Shown piece by piece: positions 9,132 through 17,822 of a DNA stretch of 64,000 bases. Each line of letters opens with the position of its first letter. Position 1 is the stretch's first letter. The stretch covers positions 558,001 to 622,000 of the forward strand of contig NZ_PRDM01000004.1 in NCBI RefSeq assembly GCF_015182285.1, read 5' to 3'. The notes under the pieces are model-generated. The model saw nothing but the letters and a program-made list of their open reading frames with translations, had not been told where the DNA came from and did not search any database. The DNA comes from Flavobacterium hungaricum (GTDB lineage: Bacteria > Bacteroidota > Bacteroidia > Flavobacteriales > Flavobacteriaceae). The position numbers and the translations under genes were made by a program.

Positions 9132-10262
9132 ATGAAAAAAAAGCTGCTGACATTTTTAACCGCCGTATTTATTGGAACTTCTTGTTCTGCTGCACCTATA
9201 AACAGTAATACTAATTTGTCACTTTCAGATAAAAAAGCAACAAAAGAAACCAGCGCCCTGTACCAAAAATTAAATGCTCTTTCTCAAAAAGGTTTTCTTT
9301 TTGGGCATCAGGATGATCTTGCCTACGGTGTAAATTGGAAATACGAAAACAACCGAAGCGATATAAAAGACGTAGTGGGCGATTATCCGGCTGTGTATGG
9401 CTGGGATATTGCAGGTTTAGAAAATGACAGTCCAAACAATATTGACGGCGTTCCCTTTGCTAAAATGAAACAATATATAGTTGAGGCACACGAGCGAGGC
9501 GGTATTTCTACCATCAGCTGGCATTTTGACAATCCTGCCACAGGAAAAAACGCTTGGGACAATACGCCAAATGCGCTTAAAACCATTTTACCAGGAGCAG
9601 CAAACCATCAAAAATACACCTCTTGGTTAGACAAAGCCGCTAATTTCTTTTTATCATTAAAAGACAAAAAAGGAAAAAACATTCCGATTCTCTTCAGACC
9701 TTTTCACGAACTTACGGGCGGCTGGTTTTGGTGGGGAAAAGGAAACTGCACACCAGACGAATTTAAAGCTGCTTGGAAATTTACTTTCGAATACCTGCAG
9801 AAAAAAGGAGTGCATAATTTAATTTACGTTTACAATACCGGAAGTTTTAAAAGCGAAGCCGATTTTCTAGAAAATTATCCTGGCGACAATTACGCAGATA
9901 TTTTGAGTTTCGACACTTATCAGAATAGTTCTGATCCGTCTGGCGAAAAATTCGTTTCTGAAGTACAGCAGCAATTCAAAATTTTAAACGAAATTGCTCT
10001 TAAAAAACAAAAACCGATTGCCTTGGCTGAGGCAGGCTATGAAGCTGTTCCTGACCCAAAATGGTGGACTGGAACTTTACTAAAAGCAATAGGAGATTAC
10101 AAAATCGCTTATGTCCTATTGTGGAGAAATCATGGCTGGCAGGAAAAAGAACAAAAAATGCATTATTATGCCCCGTTTTCAGGCCAAGTGAGCGAAAAAG
10201 ATTTTATAGATTTCTATAAACTTGACAAAACTTTATTTGAAAAAGACATTAATAAAAAATAA
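9132..10262 (+). CDS. GH26 endo-beta-1,4-mannanase (lipoprotein)
   Basis: 376 residues, starting at the ATG at 9132 because this gives a clean signal sequence (MKKKLLTFLTAVFIGTSC); an earlier in-frame ATG at 9036 would bury it. The TSC at residues 16-18 may be a lipobox. GH26 signatures are clear: FRPFHELTGGWFWWG with the acid/base Glu193, and ALAEAGYE with the nucleophile Glu300, a spacing typical of the family. The family hydrolyses beta-1,4-mannan internally or releases mannobiose from chain ends. As first gene of the operon with GPH transporter, GH130 and epimerase, it matches the known Bacteroides fragilis ManA arrangement, whose product is mannobiose. Confidence 0.92.
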   Translation: MKKKLLTFLTAVFIGTSCSAAPINSNTNLSLSDKKATKETSALYQKLNALSQKGFLFGHQDDLAYGVNWKYENNRSDIKDVVGDYPAVYGWDIAGLENDSPNNIDGVPFAKMKQYIVEAHERGGISTISWHFDNPATGKNAWDNTPNALKTILPGAANHQKYTSWLDKAANFFLSLKDKKGKNIPILFRPFHELTGGWFWWGKGNCTPDEFKAAWKFTFEYLQKKGVHNLIYVYNTGSFKSEADFLENYPGDNYADILSFDTYQNSSDPSGEKFVSEVQQQFKILNEIALKKQKPIALAEAGYEAVPDPKWWTGTLLKAIGDYKIAYVLLWRNHGWQEKEQKMHYYAPFSGQVSEKDFIDFYKLDKTLFEKDINKK

Positions 10263-10396
10263 TTAAAACACAGGTTTCAATATTTAGAAAACAATAAAAA
10301 GCCTTACCAAACACAACCAACTATGCTGTTATGTGTTAAAAATAAAACTCAATATAAAACTCCCAAACTTAACCACAACCACTAAAAAAGTCCTAA

Positions 10397-11788
10397 ATGC
10401 ACGAAAAAATTAGCTTAAAAGAAAAAATAGGTTACGGCCTAGGCGACGCAGCTTCTTCAATGTTTTGGAAAATCTTCAGCATGTACCTGTTGTTTTTCTA
10501 TACAGATGTTTTCGGAATTGCACCTGCCGTAGTAGGAACCATGTTTTTGATTACTCGAATCTGGGATTCCTGCTTTGATCCTATTGTTGGAATTTTAGCC
10601 GATAGAACCCGCAGTAAATGGGGAAAATTTAGACCTTATTTACTTTGGGTCGCCATTCCCTTTGCAATCATAGGTGTCTTAACTTTTTATACCCCCGATT
10701 TTGATGAGAAAGGAAAAATAATATATGCTTATGTTACCTATTCGTTGATGATGATGATTTATTCTTTAATCAATGTTCCCTACGCTTCTCTTCTTGGTGT
10801 AATGTCTTCTGACAGAAAAGAACGCAATACACTTTCGTCTTATCGAATGGTTTTTGCATTTGGAGGAAGTTTATTAGCACTTTGGTTAATTGAACCTTTG
10901 GTAAATTATTTTGGAGGCAGTTTAAACTCAAAAACAGGCTGGCTGGCTACAATTGCAATTTTCGGAATAATTACCACTGTTTTCTTTTGGGCTTGTTTTC
11001 TATTCACCAAAGAAAGAGTAAAACCAATCGGCGATGAACAAAATAACTTAAAAGAAGATTTAAAAGATCTTTTGAAAAACAAACCTTGGTGGATTTTACT
11101 TGGAGCCGGAATTGGCGCTTTGGTCTTCAACTCCATTCGTGACGGCGCTGCAGTTTACTACTTTAAATATTATGTAAGCAGTACCGTAAATTTTGATTTT
11201 TCACTTTTCGGAACCGATTTTCACATGACTCCTACTTCTATTTATTTGGTTTTAGGACAAGCTGCAAATATTATCGGAGTAATCATTGCTACGCCAATTG
11301 CAAATAAAATTGGCAAAAAGAAAACATTCTTTGGAGCAATGGCTTTGGCTGCCGTTTTGAGTCTTATTTTCTATTTATTCGGAAAAGAAGATGTCTTTTT
11401 AATTATGAGTTTTCAGGTTTTAATCAGTATTTGTGCTGGCTGCGTTTTCCCATTAATCTGGTCTATGTATGCCGACAGCGCCGATTATTCGGAATGGAAA
11501 CAAGGACGTCGCGCAACGGGATTGGTTTTCTCAGCCTCATCAATGTCCCAAAAATTCGGCTGGACAATCGGCGGCGCGGGAGCGGGATGGCTTTTGGGTT
11601 ATTTCGGATTTCAAGCCAATGTTGAACAAACCGCTTTTACCCAGAACGGAATTCAGTTAATGCTGAGTATTCTTCCAGCCATTGCCGCGGTAGTATCCGT
11701 TTTATTCATTTTGTTTTACCCTTTATCAGAAGAAAAACTGCAGATTATCGAACAAGATTTAAACCATCAGAGAGACCAAATCAATTAA
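10397..11788 (+). CDS. GPH/MFS family sugar:cation symporter, probably for mannobiose
   Basis: 463 residues with about 12 hydrophobic segments. The N-terminus KEKIGYGLGDAASSMFWK and RIWDSCFDPIVGILADRTRSKWGKF-type loop (~50-72) are hallmarks of the glycoside-pentoside-hexuronide (MelB-like) branch of the major facilitator superfamily. It sits in the inner membrane between genes for mannanase and GH130, as in the Bacteroides mannobiose pathway, so it likely imports mannobiose or epimerised disaccharides from the periplasm. The 134-base gap upstream holds no promoter I can recognise. Confidence 0.88.
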   Translation: MHEKISLKEKIGYGLGDAASSMFWKIFSMYLLFFYTDVFGIAPAVVGTMFLITRIWDSCFDPIVGILADRTRSKWGKFRPYLLWVAIPFAIIGVLTFYTPDFDEKGKIIYAYVTYSLMMMIYSLINVPYASLLGVMSSDRKERNTLSSYRMVFAFGGSLLALWLIEPLVNYFGGSLNSKTGWLATIAIFGIITTVFFWACFLFTKERVKPIGDEQNNLKEDLKDLLKNKPWWILLGAGIGALVFNSIRDGAAVYYFKYYVSSTVNFDFSLFGTDFHMTPTSIYLVLGQAANIIGVIIATPIANKIGKKKTFFGAMALAAVLSLIFYLFGKEDVFLIMSFQVLISICAGCVFPLIWSMYADSADYSEWKQGRRATGLVFSASSMSQKFGWTIGGAGAGWLLGYFGFQANVEQTAFTQNGIQLMLSILPAIAAVVSVLFILFYPLSEEKLQIIEQDLNHQRDQIN

Positions 11789-11813
11789 AATATACAGATA
11801 AAGAAATCAATTT

Positions 11814-13004
11814 ATGACAACAATAACCTCTTCGGCCACTTTTTTAGATAGAAAAAAGGCATTAGAAAAAGAACATACATCGCTGATCGAACAAAAAAAC
11901 GAACCCGTGCAGATTGCTGGAAACGGTATTTATGAACGTTATAAAAATCCCGTAGTAACCGCAGCACATATTCCGCTAAACTGGCGTTTTGATTTTAACG
12001 AAAATACCAATCCGTTTTTGCAGGAGAGAATCGGAATCAATGCTGCTTTTAACGCAGGTGCCATGAAATGGAACGGAAAATATTTACTAGCAGTTCGTGT
12101 GGAAGGAATTGACAGAAAATCATTTTTTGCCATAGCCGAAAGTCCAAACGGTATTGATAATTTCCAGTTTTGGGAAAAACCGTGCGTGATTCCACAAACC
12201 GAAGAACCAGATACCAACGTTTACGATATGCGCTTAATAAATCACGAAGACGGATTTGTTTACGGCATTTTCTGCACCGAAAGAAAAGATCCAAAAGCCC
12301 CAAAAGGCGACACCAGTTCGGCTGTAGCCAATGCAGGAATCGTTCGTTCTAAGGATTTAGTAAACTGGGAAAGACTTCCTGATTTGATTTCGAATACAGG
12401 GCAGCAGCGAAACGTAGTCCTGCATCCAGAATTTGTAAATGGAAAATATGCTTTGTACACACGCCCGCAAGACGGATTTATTGATGTAGGCTCTGGAGGC
12501 GGTATTGGTTTAGGATATGTAGAAGATATGGCTAATCCTGTTGTAAAAGACGAAAAAATCATTTTTGGCAAACAATACCACACCATTTACGAATTAAAAA
12601 ATGGATTGGGTCCTGCTCCTATAAAAACCGAAAAAGGCTGGCTGCATCTGGCACATGGTGTTCGTAACACTGCGGCAGGACTGCGCTATACCTTATACTT
12701 GTTTATGACCGATTTAAATGATATTACAAAAGTAACACACGTTCCGGCCGGACATTTTATGGGTCCAGAAGGTATCGAAAGAGTTGGAGATGTGTCTAAT
12801 GTATTGTTCTCAAACGGATGGATTGAGGATGAAAACGGAACGGTTTACATTTATTATGCTTCTTCAGACACCAGAATGCACGTTGCTGTTTCTTCTGTCG
12901 AAAAACTAATCGATTATGTGACCCATACACCGGCAGACACTTTTATTTCTGCAGGTTCTGTAAAAACTATTATTAATCAAATCGAAAAAAATAACGCCAT
13001 TTAA
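11814..13004 (+). CDS. GH130 4-O-beta-D-mannosyl-D-glucose phosphorylase
   Basis: 396 residues, no signal peptide, so cytoplasmic. The five-bladed beta-propeller signatures of GH130 are present: FNAGAMKWNGKYLLAVRVEG (~79-98), the catalytic region TNVYDMRL with the proposed general acid Asp138, and later HGVRNTAAGLRY and DVSNVLFSNGW. Family members cleave beta-mannosides with phosphate. The subfamily with this length and the neighbouring 2-epimerase is GH130_1, which converts mannosyl-glucose plus phosphate to alpha-mannose-1-phosphate and glucose. The stop is only two bases before the next start, so the two enzymes are probably translationally coupled. Confidence 0.92.
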   Translation: MTTITSSATFLDRKKALEKEHTSLIEQKNEPVQIAGNGIYERYKNPVVTAAHIPLNWRFDFNENTNPFLQERIGINAAFNAGAMKWNGKYLLAVRVEGIDRKSFFAIAESPNGIDNFQFWEKPCVIPQTEEPDTNVYDMRLINHEDGFVYGIFCTERKDPKAPKGDTSSAVANAGIVRSKDLVNWERLPDLISNTGQQRNVVLHPEFVNGKYALYTRPQDGFIDVGSGGGIGLGYVEDMANPVVKDEKIIFGKQYHTIYELKNGLGPAPIKTEKGWLHLAHGVRNTAAGLRYTLYLFMTDLNDITKVTHVPAGHFMGPEGIERVGDVSNVLFSNGWIEDENGTVYIYYASSDTRMHVAVSSVEKLIDYVTHTPADTFISAGSVKTIINQIEKNNAI

Positions 13005-13006
13005 TC

Positions 13007-14197
13007 GTGCCACTAAAATTAAAGCTTTTAAAATCAGAATTGACTGCAGAGCTGGAAGCCATTTTAAAATATTGGTCGCAGCATACTGTCGATAAACAAA
13101 ATGGCGGTTTTGTCGGACAGATTGATTTTGAAGATCATATTATTGCAAATTCAGAAAAAGGTTCGGTTTTAAACGCCAGAATTCTCTGGACTTTTTCTGC
13201 CAGTTACAAAACCACTAAAAACGAAAGCCACAAAAAACTGGCAGAAAGAGCATTTGATTTTCTAATTTCTAATTTTTATGACACCACTTTTGGCGGTCTC
13301 TTTTGGAGCATCAATGAGGATAAAACTCCAAAAGACACTAAAAATCAAATCTATGCTCTAGCATTTGCGATTTACGGATTATCCGAATATTATAGTATTT
13401 CTAAAGATGAAAAAGCTTTAGAAACTGCTAAAAATTTATACGCAAAAATTGAGGAACATAGTTTTGATTCTGTAAACAAAGGTTACCTAGAAGCTTTTAC
13501 AAGAGATTGGAAACCTATTGAAGATCTTCGTCTAAGCGAAAAAGATGCCAACGAAAAAAAAACCATGAACACGCATCTTCATATTATTGAAGCGTATGCG
13601 AATTTGTTTAAGGTTTGGAAAGACAAGACGCTTCAAAATACGATGATCGAGCTTCTTGAAACAATCGAAAAGCATTTTATCAATACCCAAACAGGTCATT
13701 TTCGTTTGTTTTTTGATGAAAATTGGAATGAAAAACCCGATGTGATTTCATACGGACACGATATCGAAGCTGCGTGGCTTTTACAGCAATGTGCCGAAAT
13801 TTCCGGAAACGAAGCTTTAACAGCCCGGTATAAAAAATATGCAGTTCAGGTTGCAGATGCCACAAAAGAAGGTTTAGACATTGACGGCGGTTTGTGGTAT
13901 GAATTTAATCCAGAAAAAAAACAGCTCATTGCAGAAAAACATTGGTGGCCTCAGGCAGAAGCGCTGATTGGTTTTTATAATGCGTATCAAATAACCGGAG
14001 ACGAAAATTATCTGACTATTGTTTATGAAAACTGGAAATTCATTAAAAAGCACATTCTCGACAAACAAAATGGAGAATGGTTTTGGGGAGTTTACAGCGA
14101 TTATTCTACTATTCAAAAAGATAAAGCCGGATTCTGGAAATGCCCGTATCATAATGCCCGCGCTTGTCTGGAATTAATAGAGCGTATTCAAGATTAA
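13007..14197 (+). CDS. Cellobiose/mannobiose 2-epimerase
   Basis: 396 residues, GTG start two bases after the GH130 stop. The (alpha/alpha)6 barrel of the AGE/cellobiose 2-epimerase family is indicated by ARILWTFSASYK (~52-63), HLHIIEAYANLF, SYGHDIEAAWLL with a catalytic-type His, EKHWWPQAEALIGF and FWKCPYHNARACLELI with the second conserved His. No signal peptide. It interconverts the reducing-end mannose of mannobiose to glucose, giving the substrate of the GH130 enzyme encoded just before it. The pairing is the established mannan catabolic route of Bacteroides and Ruminococcus. Confidence 0.92.
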   Translation: MPLKLKLLKSELTAELEAILKYWSQHTVDKQNGGFVGQIDFEDHIIANSEKGSVLNARILWTFSASYKTTKNESHKKLAERAFDFLISNFYDTTFGGLFWSINEDKTPKDTKNQIYALAFAIYGLSEYYSISKDEKALETAKNLYAKIEEHSFDSVNKGYLEAFTRDWKPIEDLRLSEKDANEKKTMNTHLHIIEAYANLFKVWKDKTLQNTMIELLETIEKHFINTQTGHFRLFFDENWNEKPDVISYGHDIEAAWLLQQCAEISGNEALTARYKKYAVQVADATKEGLDIDGGLWYEFNPEKKQLIAEKHWWPQAEALIGFYNAYQITGDENYLTIVYENWKFIKKHILDKQNGEWFWGVYSDYSTIQKDKAGFWKCPYHNARACLELIERIQD

Positions 14198-14238
14198 TTA
14201 AGTGTTTTTTTGAATATTTGTAATTAAAAATAACAATT

Positions 14239-14841
<603 letters not shown>

Positions 14842-14862
14842 CCGAAACCAAATAAACCAAAA

Positions 14863-16092
14863 ATGAAAAACCCTCTTTTTAAAATAATCTATCTGAGTTT
14901 CTCAGTACTTTTTCTCATTGGCTGTTCTTCAGAAAATGAGTCTAAAGACGAGGTGATCGTAGATCCGCCAACGCAGGAAGATCCTTTGACTGCTGCAAAT
15001 GCAGCGTCTTATATGGTTGATGCCAGTGCTGCAAAAGAAACTGTTGCTTTATTTTATAATTTAAAAAGACTGGCAAAAACCAAAACTGCTATCGGCCAGC
15101 AAGATGCTTTTAATAGTTTTTATCAAGATGCAGGCGGCGAATCGGACATCAAAAAAAACACCGGTTTTGATCCTGCTGTGTTAGGTTCTGATTTTATGTT
15201 TATTACTGATAAAAACAATAACGAACAAAGCAATAACTGGTTTTATCAGCAGGAACAAAAAATAATTTCTGATGTTAAAGCCGCTTACGCGAAAGGCATA
15301 ATCAACACTTTCAGCTGGCATTTGAGAGAACCCAATAACGAAGATTCATTTTACGCTGCCGATATGACGGCTGCTCAAAAATCAACTGCATTTAGAAGTA
15401 TTTTACCTGGCGGCGCTAACAATGAATGGTACAAGAAAAAATTGGATAAAGTAGCCCGTGTCGTATCAAACTTAAAAGGTACAAACGGCGAATTGATTCC
15501 GATCATTTTCAGACCTTTTCACGAATTTGACGGAAGCTGGTTTTGGTGGGGAGCCGATTTCTGCACTCCCGATGAATACAAAAAAGCCTATCAGTTTACG
15601 GTAGATTATTTAAAAAATACAAAAGGCGTTCACAACATCTTATATGCTTTTTCTCCTGATAACTCCTACACAACAGAAACGGCCTATTTAAGTCGTTATC
15701 CAGGCGATCAATATGTTGACATCATCGGAATGGACAATTACGGTGACTTCAATAATCAAGGACAAACCGGTGCAGACAAAGCCAACGCCAAACTTAAAAT
15801 CCTTTCTGATTACGCTAAAGCGAAAGTAAAAATCGCAGCCTTAACCGAAACAGGTTATCGGGTTACAACGACAACTCCCGCTATTACCGATTGGTTTTCA
15901 ACTTTATTGTACAGTGCCTTGACTAAAAACGATATACAAATCAGTTATGTAATGTTTTGGAATAATAACAAAGACGGATATTATGTTCCTAACAGTACAG
16001 CTGCAAATGCCGCAGATTTTAAAACCTACAGTTCTAAATCAAAATCTACTTTGGTGAATGGACTGCCAAAGATGTATGAAATGCCTAAGTAG
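14863..16092 (+). CDS. GH26 endo-beta-1,4-mannanase, second copy (lipoprotein)
   Basis: 409 residues. Lipobox FLIGC with Cys21, then SSENESKDE, an acidic stretch suggesting outer-membrane surface export. GH26 motifs: FRPFHEFDGSWFWWG with acid/base Glu221, and ALTETGYR with nucleophile Glu329. It is clearly diverged from the first GH26 (different N-terminal region, longer, LSRYPGDQYVDIIGMDNYG motif shared). A common division of labour is one surface endo-enzyme and one periplasmic enzyme releasing mannobiose; this one fits the surface role better by its charge after Cys. Whether it is cotranscribed through the microsatellite is unknown. Confidence 0.92.
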   Translation: MKNPLFKIIYLSFSVLFLIGCSSENESKDEVIVDPPTQEDPLTAANAASYMVDASAAKETVALFYNLKRLAKTKTAIGQQDAFNSFYQDAGGESDIKKNTGFDPAVLGSDFMFITDKNNNEQSNNWFYQQEQKIISDVKAAYAKGIINTFSWHLREPNNEDSFYAADMTAAQKSTAFRSILPGGANNEWYKKKLDKVARVVSNLKGTNGELIPIIFRPFHEFDGSWFWWGADFCTPDEYKKAYQFTVDYLKNTKGVHNILYAFSPDNSYTTETAYLSRYPGDQYVDIIGMDNYGDFNNQGQTGADKANAKLKILSDYAKAKVKIAALTETGYRVTTTTPAITDWFSTLLYSALTKNDIQISYVMFWNNNKDGYYVPNSTAANAADFKTYSSKSKSTLVNGLPKMYEMPK

Positions 16093-16098
16093 TTTTTT

Positions 16099-16149
16099 GT
16101 TTCAGGTTTGAAATTGTTTCAAGTTTCAGGTTTCAAGTTTCAAGTTTCT
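16099..16149. repeat. Short GTTTCA-type direct repeats
   Basis: A run of GTTTCAGG, GTTTCAAG and variants just after the GH26 stop. The same repeat type occurs at 63035-63080 and inside the radical SAM gene near 34.8 kb. Confidence 0.7.
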
Positions 16150-16307
16150 GGAATCTTGTTAATTTCGGCGGAGAACCGAATGATAAAAAAAAGGCAAAAC
16201 AAACCTTTACAGGAGACTTAATACAGATTAGAAAATTCAACGAGCGAATTATATAACTGACAGGTTTTGAAAATCTGTTAGAATAACCAACGTCTTAAAA
16301 CCGTAGA

Positions 16308-16394
16308 GCCCTAGCCCTGATAGAAGCGGCATCCTTTTGTGTCTCGTTTTTTAACGAGACACAAAAGATAGAGCGGATAGCAGGAAACAGCTCC
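16308..16394 (-). repeat. Palindromic element, copy A (TATCTTTTG core family)
   Basis: Read on the minus strand it begins GGAGCTG and CCTGCTATCCGCTCTATC, forms a perfect 14-base-pair hairpin (TTTTGTGTCTCGTT and its inverse at 16335-16366) and ends GGATGCCGCTTCTATCAGGG. It matches copies at 50959-51040 and 54081-54150. It fills the gap between GH26 and GH5; the remaining 16150-16307 bases show no gene. Confidence 0.85.
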
Positions 16395-16408
16395 TAAAAA
16401 ATAATATC

Positions 16409-17695
16409 ATGAAAAATAGATTTCTAAAAACCCTTTCATTAGCCTTGATTTTATCAACGATTGCCTGTACCGCACAGGAAAAAATCACGGTTAAAGGACA
16501 AGAATTTTACAAAGGCGACAAACCTTACGCTTACATTGGTACGAATTATTGGTACGGAAGCATGCTGGCGTCTAAAAAAATTGGTGATCGTAAAAGGCTG
16601 ATTCGCGAATTGGATTTGATGAAGAAAAACGGAATTGACAATTTACGTATTTTGGTTGGTGCTGATGGCGGAAAATATGATTTTACCGTTCGCCCGGCAC
16701 TGCAATACGAACAGGGAAAATACGATGAAGATTTATTGGACGGTTTGGATTTTTTAATCAGCGAAATGAGCAAACGTAATATGTACGCAGTTTTGTATCT
16801 CACCAATAATTGGGAATGGTCTGGTGGAATGTCGCAATATCTGGAGTGGAATGGCAAAGGTCCTGTTCCTGTGCCGGCGATTCCACCCAATACTTGGCCG
16901 CAGTTTATGTCGTACACAGAACAGTTTCACAGCTGTGAGCCGTGTATGGAAGCTCTAAACAATCATGTTAAGTTTATTATCGGAAGAACCAATGTTTATT
17001 CTAAAAAGAAATACAACGAAGACAATACTATTATGGCGTGGCAGGTTGGCAATGAACCGCGACTGTTTACAGTTGAAAACGAAGTGAAATTCACAAAATG
17101 GCTCAATTCTATTGTGGATTTAATTGACAGTTTAGATAAAAATCATTTGGTTTCTACAGGTTCTGAAGGAAAAAACAGTTCGAACGACAACATGGAAATC
17201 TTTGAAAGAACGCATCAAAATCCCAATATTGATTATCTAACGATGCACATTTGGCCTAAAAACTGGAACTGGTTTAAAGCCGATAATGCAGCTGCTACGA
17301 TGCCAAAAACAATCGAAAATGCTGGAAAATATATTGACGATCACATTAAAGTTGCCAACAACTTAAAAAGACCTATTATTATTGAAGAATTTGGGCTTCC
17401 GAGAGAGAATGAAAATTTAAATGGAGGCGCGCCTTCGGTTTTTCGTGATCAGTTTTACAATTACATTTTCGGACGTGTTCTCGAAAGTCATAAAAATGGA
17501 GGACCTTTGCAGGCAGCAAATTTCTGGGGTTACGGCGGCGAAGGAAAAGCAATTCATCCTGACGGAAAATGGAATCCAGGTGAACCACTTACAACAGATC
17601 CTCCGCAAGAACCTCAAGGTTTGAACTCTGTTTTTAATGGTGATAAATCTACTCTTGAAATCGTTAAGAAATACAATCTAGAATTGAAGCAATAA
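16409..17695 (+). CDS. GH5 subfamily 7 endo-beta-1,4-mannanase
   Basis: 428 residues. The N-terminal signal is hydrophobic with Cys20 in STIACTAQ, so it may be a lipoprotein or be cut at TAQ. GH5_7 features: YIGTNYWYG near the N-terminus, NLRILVG, LYLTNNWEWSGGM (subsite residues), WQVGNEPRLF with acid/base Glu216, DYLTMHIWP, and IIIEEFGLPR with nucleophile Glu327. The family cuts mannan and glucomannan internally. Together with two GH26 enzymes it gives three mannanases in one locus. The element immediately upstream may separate its transcript from the preceding genes. Confidence 0.93.
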   Translation: MKNRFLKTLSLALILSTIACTAQEKITVKGQEFYKGDKPYAYIGTNYWYGSMLASKKIGDRKRLIRELDLMKKNGIDNLRILVGADGGKYDFTVRPALQYEQGKYDEDLLDGLDFLISEMSKRNMYAVLYLTNNWEWSGGMSQYLEWNGKGPVPVPAIPPNTWPQFMSYTEQFHSCEPCMEALNNHVKFIIGRTNVYSKKKYNEDNTIMAWQVGNEPRLFTVENEVKFTKWLNSIVDLIDSLDKNHLVSTGSEGKNSSNDNMEIFERTHQNPNIDYLTMHIWPKNWNWFKADNAAATMPKTIENAGKYIDDHIKVANNLKRPIIIEEFGLPRENENLNGGAPSVFRDQFYNYIFGRVLESHKNGGPLQAANFWGYGGEGKAIHPDGKWNPGEPLTTDPPQEPQGLNSVFNGDKSTLEIVKKYNLELKQ

Positions 17696-17720
17696 AAAAA
17701 TTATTCATTCCGTTTTCTGT

Positions 17721-17803
17721 TGAGACGCACCTCAGTGCGTCTTATGTGCAACGAATATTTGCAACGTAAACTGGACGTAGACGCACAGTTGTCCATCTCT
17801 ACA
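17721..17803 (+). repeat. REPIN-like palindromic element, copy 1
   Basis: GACGCAC-CTCA-GTGCGTC hairpin at the left, a spacer with GAATATTTGCAACG, then GTAGACGCAC and CTCTACAG at the right. Same orientation as the copy at 19854-19927; the two flank the GH97 gene. Confidence 0.8.
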
Positions 17804-17822
17804 GAAAAAAAATCAAAAATTG

